A stretch of DNA of 64,000 nucleotides from Gymnorhina tibicen (lineage: Eukaryota; Chordata; Aves; Passeriformes; Artamidae): NCBI GenBank assembly GCA_013399875.1, contig VXAZ01009657.1, forward strand, positions 310,001-374,000, given 5' to 3'. Position 1 is the first letter of the stretch; every line of letters begins with the position of its first letter. The position numbers and the translations under genes are program-made. The notes beneath the pieces were generated by a model that was given only the letters and a program-made list of their open reading frames with translations, searched no databases and had not been told where the DNA came from. This document shows positions 23,927 to 35,851 of the stretch, piece by piece.

Positions 23927-25139
23927 AACAGATAGAAAATGGTGGTATAAGTAATGCAATGGACCAGCACCATTGGACCAAGACCTGCGCGTCCCCTGAC
24001 ATCATCCAACACTTGTAACTGAGGCACGGGGCTGCTGTCCTCTAAGAGACTCATGAGGAGTGTGCTGCTTTCTTCCCAGGCTCCAGGAGACAGAGTTCTG
24101 ACAATACTGACTGTCACTGAGGTCCTGCACAATCTCATGTGCCTGGTGCTGGAATGGTGTCTTCTGATGCAGCAGCTTTGGGGGATTTTTGTGAGTGACT
24201 GATCACAATTACCTGATGCGGGCCAGTTCTTCATCACTCCCATTATTTTTGACATACCTTGAAAATTTTTGCCTTGACTTTTTCCTTCTGTACAAGTTTA
24301 GCTCATAGCACATCCTAAACACTGTGCCTAATACATTTTGTTAACTTTGTAGGAGTGGCACTCCTGAAATCCAAATGCAGGTTTCCACAGTCCTCAGTGC
24401 TGTCTTTTTGGAGGAAAACAACATGTTCTCCCTTACACTTCTTAAATCAGGGCCATCAAACTCAAGAATGTTGGGTAAGAAATAATGGAAAGGATTAGCA
24501 GTACAACTGTTACTTCGTACATCAGCAAGTCATTTGGTATTTTCAACAAATGCAAAGTTATTTATTGGCTTGCTTGGCTAGCTGCTAACAGGAGCTTAGC
24601 AACTAAATTACAGAGTCAGACGAATAAAAATATGTTTTGGAGGGAAGTATTTTTGGGGACTTGTAAAGATAAAACACAAAATGAGATCAGGATTGATTAG
24701 GTTAGGGTAGAGAGAAGAATGCTTGAAGAATACAGTATCTCTGTGGTGAAAATATCAGCTCAGTGTGGAAAAGGTATCCATGGCTTTCTAACAATTCTGT
24801 GGGCCAAAAAATTTATTTTCTGATAATTTCTGTGAAACCCTCAACAGTTAAATTAAATAGACCTGTTCCTTCTTAAATCTAATTGATTCATATCTTTTGC
24901 CTTCCCAAATACTGCATGTTTAATCTTAACTCACTCTTCCTTTCCTCTGCCAAATGCAGACGTCCAAAGGCTCCTATGATCAGAATTGTAGTAGCTCTAA
25001 AATCAGAGAAGACAATTTAAATAATAGCCTGGTAATCATGGAAAATAAATATTAGAGCAGTACCAAACAATACTCTCATCAGATGTATCTAAAAATGTCA
25101 TTTTTTGCACTTTTTCCTTTAAATAAGACCTCTGCTGAA
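23927..25139. other. Gene-free stretch
   Basis: Contains a slightly GC-richer patch at about 23960-24250 with a 129-codon minus-strand ATG frame (23866-24255) that runs into the CR1 tail. I recognise no protein family in it, and it is most likely a chance frame. No other repeat was seen. Confidence 0.5.
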
Positions 25140-25570
25140 GCTATTGCCTGGGTCACCTGTGAAGGCACCTTATTCCTCCCACGGAGGAAAGTGCTGCTCC
25201 TCCACGGTCCTCGGGTTAGCAGTAACAGCACAGCAGTGTGGGAGACCCCAGGGAAACCTGACTGTGTCACCTGCCAGGCACAGACCCCTCCTGTGTGCCT
25301 GGGGTGGGCAACTGCAGCAGCTTTGGCCATCAGCCATGGCCAGCAGGGCTGTAGGGACAGGGCCAAGCTGAGCCTGGCTGATCCTGGCTCAGGGTCCATG
25401 TCCAGGCAGGGTCAGGCTGCGGGGAGCTGAAGACCGGCCCCGGTGCAGCATCCCTGGGGCAGGAGCTGACAGCCCTGGGGGCTGAGATGGGGACCTGGGC
25501 CATGGATGGGTGAGGGCAGCCCCCGGGCTTGGGCAGGGACAGGCAGGACTGGGGATGCTCTTGGGACCCT
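25140..25570. other. Unexplained GC-rich island
   Basis: About 430 bases of markedly GC-rich sequence with abrupt borders inside AT-rich DNA. It has some CpG but far fewer than the GALR1 island. Overlapping frames run on both strands (25083-25430 plus, 25079-25399 minus) without any family signature. It could be an unrecognised LTR or retroelement piece, a distal CpG island, or decayed GC-rich satellite. Confidence 0.45.
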
Positions 25571-28500
25571 GAGATAAATAATCAGCATTTTCGTGTACAA
25601 ACTTATCAACACTTTAACCAGAAGATGGAGCCTGAAATTAACTTGTGCTAATGATACAGAACTGACTGGAAAACTGGAGGAATGCCGTATAAACCCTGTG
25701 CAGTGGTGACAGAGCAGGTAAGTCCGGTGTATTCAGACAGATATTATTATGCATTTATTCCATGCAAAATCTCCAAATATTCATTGTTTAATAGGAGCTG
25801 AGAAATAATTTTTAGGGATTTGAATACATAAGACAAAAATATTTCACAGCTGTAGCATATAATAGACAAATAAAATATGCTATATCATAAAAGGTAGTAT
25901 TTTCCATGTAATACATAAATATAGGGATACTGTAAAATTATGCCTGTTTCTGCACAATGTACCAGACTGTATCTTTATCCACTAGATCAGCCTAAGGGCA
26001 TGGTTCTGAAGAAAGTATTTGCCTAATCATCTTTGCAAGGTTTTTGGTTTTTTCTTAGCAGGAGCATAGGAAGCAATAAAAGTTAAATAAGGTTAATATG
26101 AGAGCATTATGGATCATTCATATTTTGTGAATCTGAGTGAAAAATAATAAGATTATTAATAGAGCTGGAGCTCTAAAGAGCCAACAGATTGCTAAGCATC
26201 TACTTTTTCTACTCTGGTGCAGATAATAATAAGAATTTGGGTTTCATAGTGTGTTATATTTATCTGCAATGATGACTGACACATCATGTGAAAACACATA
26301 TACAAATGTGCTTTTATAAGAGCAGTGATTTGAATTTCTATTGTTCTACATATATATTTTTTATCTTGGGAATTTTGGTTGCAATTGGAATAAGCTATTT
26401 GGAATGTTGCATGTTACTGTATGCAAAAAAATATATATATGAGGCCAGCTGATGAGATAGGTGTGGGCTCCAATGACCAAATCTGTTGCTAGGCTCATAG
26501 TCTCAAAACCAGAAAGTCCACAGCCTCATAGTACAAAGCAGTGATAATGACATAACTCATTTTTTGGCTCTGCTTCACATAAAGCTGACTGTTAACTTGT
26601 TGCCAGAAAGCTTTGTGCCAAGCTGACACAAAGTTCATATTGTATACAGATTTGCAGTAGTATATTCACATCTAACGGGGATCAAACTGCGTTGCTGAGC
26701 GATTGAGTTGCTGCCCAGAGGTGAATGATAACAGTCATGCATCCAGGGAGCACCTTAATGGAAAGCAAAAACCAGAAATATTGTCTCTTCAAAACAGGAA
26801 ACTCACAGCAACAAAATTCTTTGCAAATTTTACTGATGGCAATGGTAACTTAAGACAGCATGATCTAATAAAGAAAACTTAACAAAGTAAAACAGTGGCT
26901 AAAGCTCTTATGCTTTGCACACTAAAACTATTGAAACTTTGCTGTCGGTAGTTAATGGACATGGCAATTCACAAAAAAAAAAATCTAAATTACGTGAGAG
27001 TTAAATCTTCCATTAATTGCATAATTAATTCCTAATTATTCCCTCAGCTTGTATGGTATTTTATATCTGCTTAATGTTAATGCCAATCCTAGTGACTTCA
27101 AATGCTTTGTGGGCAATCTAGGAAGGGACAAAATGGTGCATCCTCAATTAAATAAGTGGCTTGCATCCTGTGCTTTTTTTTCATTGCCTGTTTGCATGTC
27201 TCTCTCCAGGATTACAGATACTATCTTGCAAAATGACAGTTAACATGTAGGAAAAGGAAAAAAAAGCACCACTACAGATCTAATTTTGAAAATAAATAAT
27301 AGAAAAATCTAGCTAGATATGTGAGGTTTTTAAATCTACTTACTGAAAAATATGAGAATATGGTACATTCTCAAACTGTTGATATTGAAGTTTTCTTATT
27401 TGAAACCATTTTTGTGCTGACAGAGCTCCTTGTTTTCCCTCTTTCCTTGTCAGGACCCTGTTACAACCAAACATTCTTCATTGTTCTATTGTGTGAGAAT
27501 GAGAGGTTCCTGAAAGGAAATGAGCAGCTTTGTTTACTACTAAATGGTTAATATCAGTCTACAGTTATTAATAGGAAGGAGGAAGGTACCAGCATTTTAA
27601 CAATGACTAAAATTGTGCATTTGTTACTAGATACAGCATTGTTAGATAATATAGTTTTGATTGAATATAATATTTGTTACTGTGTACAGTTAAAAAAGCT
27701 AATGCTAATTATAGTTGGATACATTTTGAGCTCCGAGGGGAACTATGATTTTCTTTTGACAGATCTCCCTAATTACATCAGTCATAAAATTTCATCCACC
27801 TCAGCTACAGGTTTCTCAAGGAAAGGGCAGGAACTTGCTACAGGCACATACACATTTCATTTTAGTATTTTCTGCCCAGGTTGTCTCTCAGTCAAAACTG
27901 TAATGGGAGTTTCATGGCCACCTTAAACCAACACATCCTTAATCAGATCCTTTGTGAGCTTTAGGATATAGCTACCTGAATGCAACTTGTGCCAGTAGAA
28001 TATGGGGCAGTAGAGACAGAGGTTGAGCACTTGCAGGCAGGAGATGGACTGCGGTTTTTGACAGCTGTGCCTGCTTTATGTCATTGTAAAGCACTTGTGA
28101 AATTACAGCTTGTCATTAGATGTCAGAGATATCTCAGAAATGTCCACTAGCAAAGGCAATGATTAACATTAAATCTCCCTAGCTCATGATGATTTTGTTT
28201 CTTACGTTCCTTGTCTGCATTAGATAGAAAATATATTTATCCCTTATTTAACCCAGGAGACTGCTTTGCTTATATCCTCAGACCTTAAAATTCTAAATGA
28301 AAATTGCCTATCTCATTCCCATTCCAAGCCAGCAGCAATCAGTTCTATGCCATCTCACTACCCCCTCCTCTGTGCTGCAAAAAGAGCAATTTCCATCCAT
28401 TTCCAATCCATGTCCCTGCTGACATTTCATATATTCAGACCAAGTGTTCCTTAGCCTTCAGCAAGAGCATTTCCTGCCTTTTTTTGCATTTACATATCTC

Positions 28501-30084
28501 TGCAAAAGGATGTAAGGGTCTAATGGAACTTTTCTTCTTACCTGGGGGCAAGCCGTCGGTAGCAATGAGCTTAGTGCAGAGTTCGGTTTATCGAGTTTCT
28601 CTGACAGACTAAATAGTCACACCTTGCTCCTAGATCAGATGAGAAGAAAGAACTGGCATTATTAAGTGTGCTGCAAATCCAATAACTAGTGTGCTGCTTT
28701 CGTGGGTAGTTGAAGCTAATCACAGCTGATGGAAAGTGCTTCATGCAGGTATGTTTTCTAATGGGCATGTATTTTTCCATTATTTTATATTCTGTGGGAA
28801 AAGGCCCTAATTCATCTCCCCTTTCTGCCTGCTTTTTATTTGACCATAGGAAAATGAAGTAGCCTAGCTATTGAGTTATTTGACTAGTGGAAGTGCTAAT
28901 TTTGTCAAAACTGGACAAGCCTGTGGTACATAATATTTTTAATATTATCTTCAAAGGGGCAAGTCTGAAACATGAAAAACACACTGAAAAGGTGGGCAGG
29001 TGTAAAGATGGATTACACTTAGGGGCTGGAGTTGTCGCAGAGACTTGCCAGGGATAGCTGGTTGGTGCAGGGTGAGAATGCAATTTGCTGTGTGCCACGT
29101 CTTGTTTTAAAGTGCACCATGAGTGTTTAAACACCTTTCCACTCACCTTGGAAAATGCGCTAAAATAATTTTATGTTACTCCCAAATCCTACTCAGATCC
29201 TGTCACAACCCAGACTATGAAACCAAACAAAAATGTAGGTACAATTCATGTACTAAGTAGTCTCCTAACTTCAGACACCTTCTAGAGCAAAATATTACAA
29301 AAACCTGCCACTCAAATACAATGACTTTACTTGCCCATATTTCCAAAGACACACCCCTGGGCCTTTTCACCACTCCACGCCTTGCCAGTCACTCTTAATT
29401 TTGAGCAATATACATACAATGAAATATAGAACATATATGCATTTACACTGGAATTTTACTGTTTTTAGAGCATATTGAAAGCTAAAACAGAAATGACAAT
29501 TTATTAAGTTATGAGAGGTTTGCAGTTAAGTTAAAATAAGCTAAATTTTCTGGCAATTTTAAAGGCATTTCTTCATGACAGATGATTAACACTAAAGTTT
29601 TGAAGAGAGTCTAACCTCTGAACTAGAGCCTGTCTCTGTTTAGATTGCTGAAAGAAAATTGCAATAAAATTTTACAGTATTTTTGAGTAGCAACTAGGAC
29701 TAGATTTAAAAATCCTAAACTTGTATTAATTGCATCTAATGAAATCAATTTTTTTAGGTTAAGATACATACTAGTCATAGTTTATATTTTTCTTGTGTGA
29801 GTTATATATTACATATTTTGTATTACTAATGAAGAATTTTAAATTATTAATATGAACTTAATTGGACTTCCGATTTCCATAAACATTCAACATTTTATAA
29901 ATATTAAAGAAAGGTATCAAATCTGTAAAGAAAGTATTTTAATATTTCACTTATTTAAATTTGCATTATGAATTCATGCCTTTATATAATTAATTAATAT
30001 TTTAGTAGAAGTTTAGCACAATTCTTAGGTTGTTCAAAGCATACTTTTATATAACCCTATGATATTAAACAAGGTGCAAAGTCC
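25571..30084. other. Gene-free AT-rich stretch
   Basis: No gene and no clear transposon. It has short AT microsatellites near 26350 and 26428-26440 and many A/T runs. Small frames up to about 107 codons (27603-27926) show no coding features. Confidence 0.6.
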
Positions 30085-30228
30085 TGCCCCTGTTCAAGGC
30101 CACATTCGATGGGGCTTCAAGAAACCTGGGCTAGTGGGAGGTGCCTCTGCTTATGGCAGGAGGGTTGGACTAGATGATATTTGGATGTCCTTTCCAACCT
30201 GAGCCTTTCTCTGAATCTGTATAATTCA
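30085..30228 (+). mobile_element. CR1 LINE 3' end, truncated
   Basis: CR1 3' tail in plus orientation: TTCAAGGCCACATTCGATGG, GGCTTCAAGAAACCTGGGCT, then TTGGACTAGATGATATTTGG and CCTTTCCAACCTGAGCC. It is moderately diverged and lacks clear terminal octamers. Confidence 0.85.
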
Positions 30229-31804
30229 AAATTGTAGGGTTTTTTAGGGAGTTTCATATAGAAATAAAAGATCACGAAAGAATATTTGTTTTAGGTTTTT
30301 TTGCTGTTTATAGATTTAAATAACCATCTGAATTTATCTGACTTTTCATGCATATTTTGTGTACTTTATTGGTTTCCATTCTCTGCTGCCAGAAGCTAAG
30401 ATATTATCATACCACTGCTGGATCCTGAGGTTGCCGTGGTTTTCTGAATTTCAGAGAGGAAACAGGTTAATATCATCACACTGTTACAGGCAGCTGGAGT
30501 CTGCCTATTTCTGCTAGAAAAGGACACATGCAGTGCCTTTTTACCTGCTTCTAGACTGCAGGCTTTTAGCTTGAAATCTTTTTCCACAGTTCAGATTTTT
30601 CAGCCAGGCAGGCACTCAGTCACTCACTCTCTGCCCCTCTTTTCCCTTCGCCAGGTCACTCTCACACTCTTTTTTTTGTTTGTTTTTGCATAATCTGAAA
30701 GGTTTCTTTTTCTTATCCACTGGAATATTTACATCTGAAAGATTTTCTTGACACTGTGTTTGGGTAGTTGGATTTTTAAAAATCTCATGTTTAACTTGAT
30801 TGTATTATGCTGCAAACATCTTGGAGCATGTTAGACATATACTACGTAAAAAGACACATACATTCTTGATGTATTTTATACATATACATGATATCTTTTT
30901 TAATCCACCTGTCTCTTTATTTCAGCACACTGAAGGCATATGAAAGATTATTAAGCATTCAGGGATGCCCGAAGTGCTATAGTAATTGCAGAAGTGGTGA
31001 AAGAAGCAAAGGGATACTCAAAGCAGTTAACAAACACTCATGGCAAATATCTTGTAATGATCAGGCTCTGCCTTTATCGGGGCTTCAGAAACAACTGGGG
31101 ATAAATAAATTACATAAATGTATTCAGGAGCACAAATCTTCTAGAGTAGATGTCAAAGAAATTGTAAACTGCAGCATCTTTAAAATTAACAACTAGTACA
31201 AAAAAGCATGTGTCAGATGCTTGGAGGACCAGTTGATTGCTTTGCAGGTATAGATCGGGAGGGAGGAAAGTGGATCTTTAAATGACACTTGGGGAAGGGC
31301 AGAACGGGAGGGAAATACTAAGAAAAGACACCCATGAAGCAGAAAGGTTTTTAGTGTATTTTGAGATCTTGGCAGATGTACTTATGATTAAGATTGGCTG
31401 TGAAAAATATAGATGTCATTGTTGTTTTACTAGTATGAGACAATAAAATGTCAGTAACTCACGAGTAACTGCAACTCATATAAGATAGCCACGAGGATAA
31501 CATAATCTTGCCAAGTTCCACTGGTAATTATATGTGTAAAGGCAGCAGTTTTAACTTGCTCCTGCAGAATGTAATAAAAATATAAATCTGAAGTTTAATC
31601 CTGTAAATTTACTGTTTCTAAATGCCTGGTCATAATATGTTTATTAGAATTTAGGTCTGTGTTCGAACAGTTCATTGCATAGTGACAGAACAGTCTACAA
31701 TATAAATTGCAAAGCTCTGGAATAACATCAAAATGAGTTTCAAATGAGATAGTTCTACAAAATATAGGCAGCATAAACATCTGGACTGTTTATATGGCTT
31801 GGAC
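30229..31804. other. Gene-free stretch
   Basis: AT-rich unique sequence with no repeat recognised. The 102-codon frame at 30888-31196 has no domain signature. Confidence 0.6.
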
Positions 31805-31810
31805 AAGGCT
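31805..31810. repeat. Left target-site duplication AAGGCT
   Basis: Hexamer directly before the TG of the solo LTR; identical to 32272-32277. Confidence 0.9.
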
Positions 31811-32271
31811 TGTGGGAGCCAGTGCATATCCCCTAAAGGGACAGACCCCGAGAGATCTCCCAGGTTAGGGTGAGGCCTCCCGGGATGCTTCGTTCTACCA
31901 TGCCAATGTACCCCAGCTCTGTTTCCCTGACTGGCCCGTTGATTCCCCTGCCCCTTTTTCCCGTATATGTCAAGGTCCCGCCTATGTACTGCCCCTGTGC
32001 CTGATGCTTTCCCTGCCCCCATATATAAACTGAAACTTTCCACTGGTCAGGGTCTTTTGTCCCCGGCATTCTTCACATGCAGGGGTGAAATAAACCTGTG
32101 CAGTGGAATTCCAGACAAAGACCCTTCCTGCCTCCTTGCCGTCGACCTGTTGAGAAGCTGTCCAGTGTTTGTGTGTGTGTCTGTGTGAATGCAGTGGCTG
32201 CCGGGAGACTTTCTGTTAGAGTCAGTTCGGGAGGTCGTAGCACCCCTCCAGAACACCCCCCGGATCCGACA
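31811..32271 (+). mobile_element. Solo LTR, 461 bp, with perfect 6-bp target-site duplication
   Basis: Begins TGTGGGAGCC and ends CCGACA, giving the TG...CA ends of a retroviral LTR. It is flanked by identical AAGGCT hexamers at 31805-31810 and 32272-32277. Inside are a TATA box (ATATATAA at 32021-32028), a poly(A) signal AATAAA at 32089-32094 and a GT-rich downstream element at about 32166-32188, in the right order for U3-R-U5 on the plus strand. A 6-bp duplication fits alpha/beta-type (ERVK-like) integration. No internal proviral sequence follows, so it is a recombined solo LTR. Intact signals and a perfect duplication suggest a comparatively young insertion. Confidence 0.9.
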
Positions 32272-32277
32272 AAGGCT
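32272..32277. repeat. Right target-site duplication AAGGCT
   Basis: Hexamer directly after the CA of the solo LTR; identical to 31805-31810. Confidence 0.9.
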
Positions 32278-32429
32278 GAGGAATGTACTATCCTATGCAG
32301 GCATAAAATATAAAGCTGGGAATTTAAATTACTTGTTTTAGTACAGGTATGAACTGATGCCTTAGGTTTTAACTTTCATATTTTTCAAATCCTGTACTGC
32401 CTGGTGTGTAACTGAAGTTTTGTGTGGCA

Positions 32430-32759
32430 TGTTAGCTGCTCTTCTCTCATGCTGGTTAGACACAGCAAGCCTCTCTAAGTTTCCACTTCAAGGACACCAG
32501 GCCCCAAAATGCATAAACTAAAAGCCTCCGAAGGGGGAAAATTTGGGGTAATTACATCATGAACTGAGGTTATTATTGGAGAATTAACCCTGATATTCAA
32601 ATGAACCAAACTTATAAAAGTGTGAAGAACTCGTGAACCAGGGTCCATCTTGGGTATAGCCTTTTGACTGCCCAGTATGTACCTTTGAAGGCCCTTCAAA
32701 TAAATACCTACCTTTATTCTCTTATTCTGTCTAGTCTCTGTTTTAGGTAGCCAACTTCA
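32430..32759 (+). mobile_element. Second solo LTR, about 330 bp, older
   Basis: Starts TGTTAGCTGC and ends ...CAACTTCA. A TATA box (TATAAAA) lies at 32613-32619 and an AATAAA at 32699-32704 in CCCTTCAAATAAATACC, a context I associate with avian ERVL-type LTRs. The flanks TGGCA (32425-32429) and AGGCA (32760-32764) agree at 4 of 5 positions, consistent with a decayed 5-bp target-site duplication. It lies about 150 bases after the first solo LTR in the same orientation, but the sequences are unrelated, so they are separate insertions. Confidence 0.65.
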
Positions 32760-32764
32760 AGGCA

Positions 32765-35399
32765 TCAGAACCACTGCTTTTTATTGTTAACACTGACCAC
32801 TGGATGTTTCCATTAACTCACTAAGGCTAAACAAAGTACTGAAGACCTAGTAAACATTGTTTGTAAGCTCAGTGTTTCCTGAAAGGGGAAAAAATATTTC
32901 TGTAGTAGTATGTATTGCCTATTACTGTGAACATACAAATAGATCTAGAGTTCCTGAATAGCAATAAATGGGTGGTATTGTGCAGAGATAAATTGGAACC
33001 TGTCAGTCTCCTGTCTTCCTATAAAATAATTCTATAAGATGCATTTGAAGAAGATGTTGTCCACAGAGATAAATGTTGCCTTTATGATAGCAGAGGGGGT
33101 GGAAAAGGTATTGAGTTTATCAACTTGTCTGACATCCATGATAATGAAAACCTAGAAAATACAAGAAGGAAGAAAAATATATGCTGTCAGTTCTTTCATA
33201 CTTTACAGCTAAGGAAAAAACCAACTTTTTAGAAATGCAACTACTTAAATTTTCATTATTGCTTAAATAAAGAAAAATATCTAGGCAATGGTAAGTCTTA
33301 TATGTGAAGAATCTGAGCCTTTAAAAGCAAACACTTAGTTGAATTCCCGATTGCATTTTTTTTTCCCTTAAGTGTGCTGTGAAAAGCAGCTGAATTAGTA
33401 GCAATTGTGGGATCTGGAGAGAAGCTTACAAAATTATCTGAACCCTATCTGACCATCCATAAGCTTTTTAATTAGCCACAGCAGCTGTCAAACTGTTGCC
33501 TGTCAGAATAGTTGAAAGATTTCCTTAGTAGGACCTTGATCAGTACAAATGTACTGGGTTTGGAGAAGTGTTTGCTCCTGTGGGCTGGCCTAACAAACAA
33601 ATGCCCCAGTAGCACAGCAGCTAAGGTGGGGATGGAAGTCTGACTGTCCTTCGTGAGACCAAAGGCAACTTCAGCCTCGTATCTCATTTTCAGCAGTGAT
33701 CAAAAGTGAAGGCTTAATAAATAATGAAACCATTAGTAGAGGTTATATGGTAATTCCTTCTGATAGTCCTGCATCTTTGTCCTATTTTCAGTTCAGGGAC
33801 TCAAGAGTTGGATGGGATTTCCAAACACTTTGTAATGCACAATGACTTTTCCTTCAGCGTATTTGCTGGATTGCAAAGGCTACTGAATCTTCAGTTCAGT
33901 CCTTGGCCCTCGGGAGATCCCCAAATTGCAGATTACCAGAAACAGGGACAATAAAACAGGGATGTGTTGCTATCTTATTCTGCAAGTATACACGTAGGGC
34001 AAGTGCAAAGCTCAGTGTGCTGTAGCAGTGCAGACTTGGTCAAGTTCAAAAGGTTCTCAAAAGCAGCAGGGGTGGCCCTGTGTCACAGACCTGCGTACTG
34101 CAGGCTTTCTCCATCTTGAAATAATACAGTGCGTGACTGGAGATGACAAATAAAGCAGAAAGCCCTAAGTTTAGTTCACACCAAAGAAGCACTCCCAGAA
34201 GCTGCTGTCAATGAGTGCTGAGGACCATCGATGGGAAGAAGTGCCCTGTTCCAGTTTCAGAGCTCTGTGAAGCATGAGCTGTGTGAATGTACTGTACTGT
34301 GACAAAGGAAAAGACAGTGACTTTTGAGGAAGAGGTTGTTTATGGTTCATAGCATCTTCCCGTGTCACTGTCTTTTCTATACACTCCTGAATCATAAAAA
34401 AAGTTACTGTTACTTAAACCCCCAGATGTGTCAGCTTGCTGATCTTTCTGGCCTTAAAATGCCATCCAAGCCCACCTCTCTTCCTGAGTCATTTGCCCTG
34501 CTTCTTCTGACTGATGTTCTGTTCCAAAAAAAAAAAAATCCTCTTTTCTGTATTTTTTAACCCACTTCACTTCACCATTAGTGAAATTACAGGGACAGTT
34601 TAACAGTTTTCTACTAAAAGACTGGCTCAAGTGCAGTTCCAGCTGAAGTAAAAAAAAAAAAGTACATTTATTAATACTTCCATTTCCATGGCAGTGAAGA
34701 ATTCAGACTTTCTCTCTAAAGTTTTGACAAGCTGTCTTTGTACTGAGAGACCGGAGAGATCACAAGTGGGTTTTATGCTGAATCCTTTTGTGATATCAGC
34801 TGCTTTTTAATCAGGAAATGGCAAATACATGGATAGTAGGGTTGCCAGACGTAAGGGTCTAGCAGTCTGTCACTCTTCTTCGTACCACAGAAGTGGTCTC
34901 AGAGAAATTTTGACTGTATGAATGACAGGAAGATGCAGAGCTGAAGACAGGCAGGTAATTACTCTGAGGTTTTTTTGCCACTGAACAAGCTGCCTGTCTT
35001 TGTGACCTGGAAGCGGGCACTTGGTTAAGAATGATGATAGGAGTGCTGCAAAGTAATCATGTATGCCATTCTTTAGAGAGTACCTCCCTTAAGCTTCGCT
35101 GAGTACAAAAGTGCCCGTGCCAGATGGACCAAGACAGCTCTATTAGATAGGAATTATGTTAAATCTCCTGCCAGGGTACAGCTGCTGTGTGTTACACATA
35201 GGCTGCATAGCTTTTGGGGCTAGCACCACCCTCTCTCTCCCCCACCTTACTTACTGTCTATCTGCACTGTATATCCAAAATATTCTATTAACTGCTGAAA
35301 AGTGAGGCTTTTGATAGGAGAAAAATGATAGATTGAGTTCTTTTTAATTTTTTTTTTTAATTTAGTTATTAAATGCTACAGAATATACATTCAGTAGTT
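32765..35399. other. Gene-free stretch
   Basis: AT-rich sequence with several A-runs (34527-34538, 34650-34661). TGTACTGGGTTTGG at 33550-33563 matches the start of the LTR family seen at 17.6 and 55.5 kb, but what follows does not match it. No gene. Confidence 0.55.
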
Positions 35400-35851
35400 G
35401 TATTGACCTTATGATGGGGGTCTTCCCTTTTTGGGCCGAAAGCGAAAAAGCAGAAGGAGCCGCTGCTCTGCTAAAGTTGTTTATTTTGTAGTCCATAGGT
35501 CTCTGAAGGCAGAGTCCGAAGGGGCTAAAAGCGAGAATCAGGCAGCAACAGCGGCGGCAGCAGCAGGCTAACAGCAAGATCTAACAGTTGTAGATGTTGT
35601 AGATGCTGGGTGTGAAGAAGTATTCATTACATTTGCTAACTGACCAATAGAACTAATACACGATTCTAGTTTTTCTTTGCTTAACCTATCCTGGTCTAAT
35701 TCTAACAGTCATGGATTTTACACAAGCCTTACGTAGGTATTACACAGATTTGCGNACTTCATGTATCTCAGTTTATCCAAAGGTTTTAATTCAATCCCTG
35801 TGCTTTGATTTTCCTCTGGGCCTGAGTCCAGAGAAGTTCTCACTCCAACAA
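35400..35851 (-). mobile_element. Probable LTR-derived sequence (boundaries uncertain)
   Basis: Read on the minus strand there is a CCAAT-type box (CTATTGGTCAG near 35640-35650), a CTG/CCG-rich stretch (35545-35570), then AATAAA (complement of 35480-35485) followed by U5-like GC-rich sequence. The order fits U3-R-U5. It could start near 35851 (TGTTGGAGTG on minus) and end near 35412, but no target-site duplication supports these edges. One unresolved base lies at 35755. Confidence 0.4.
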
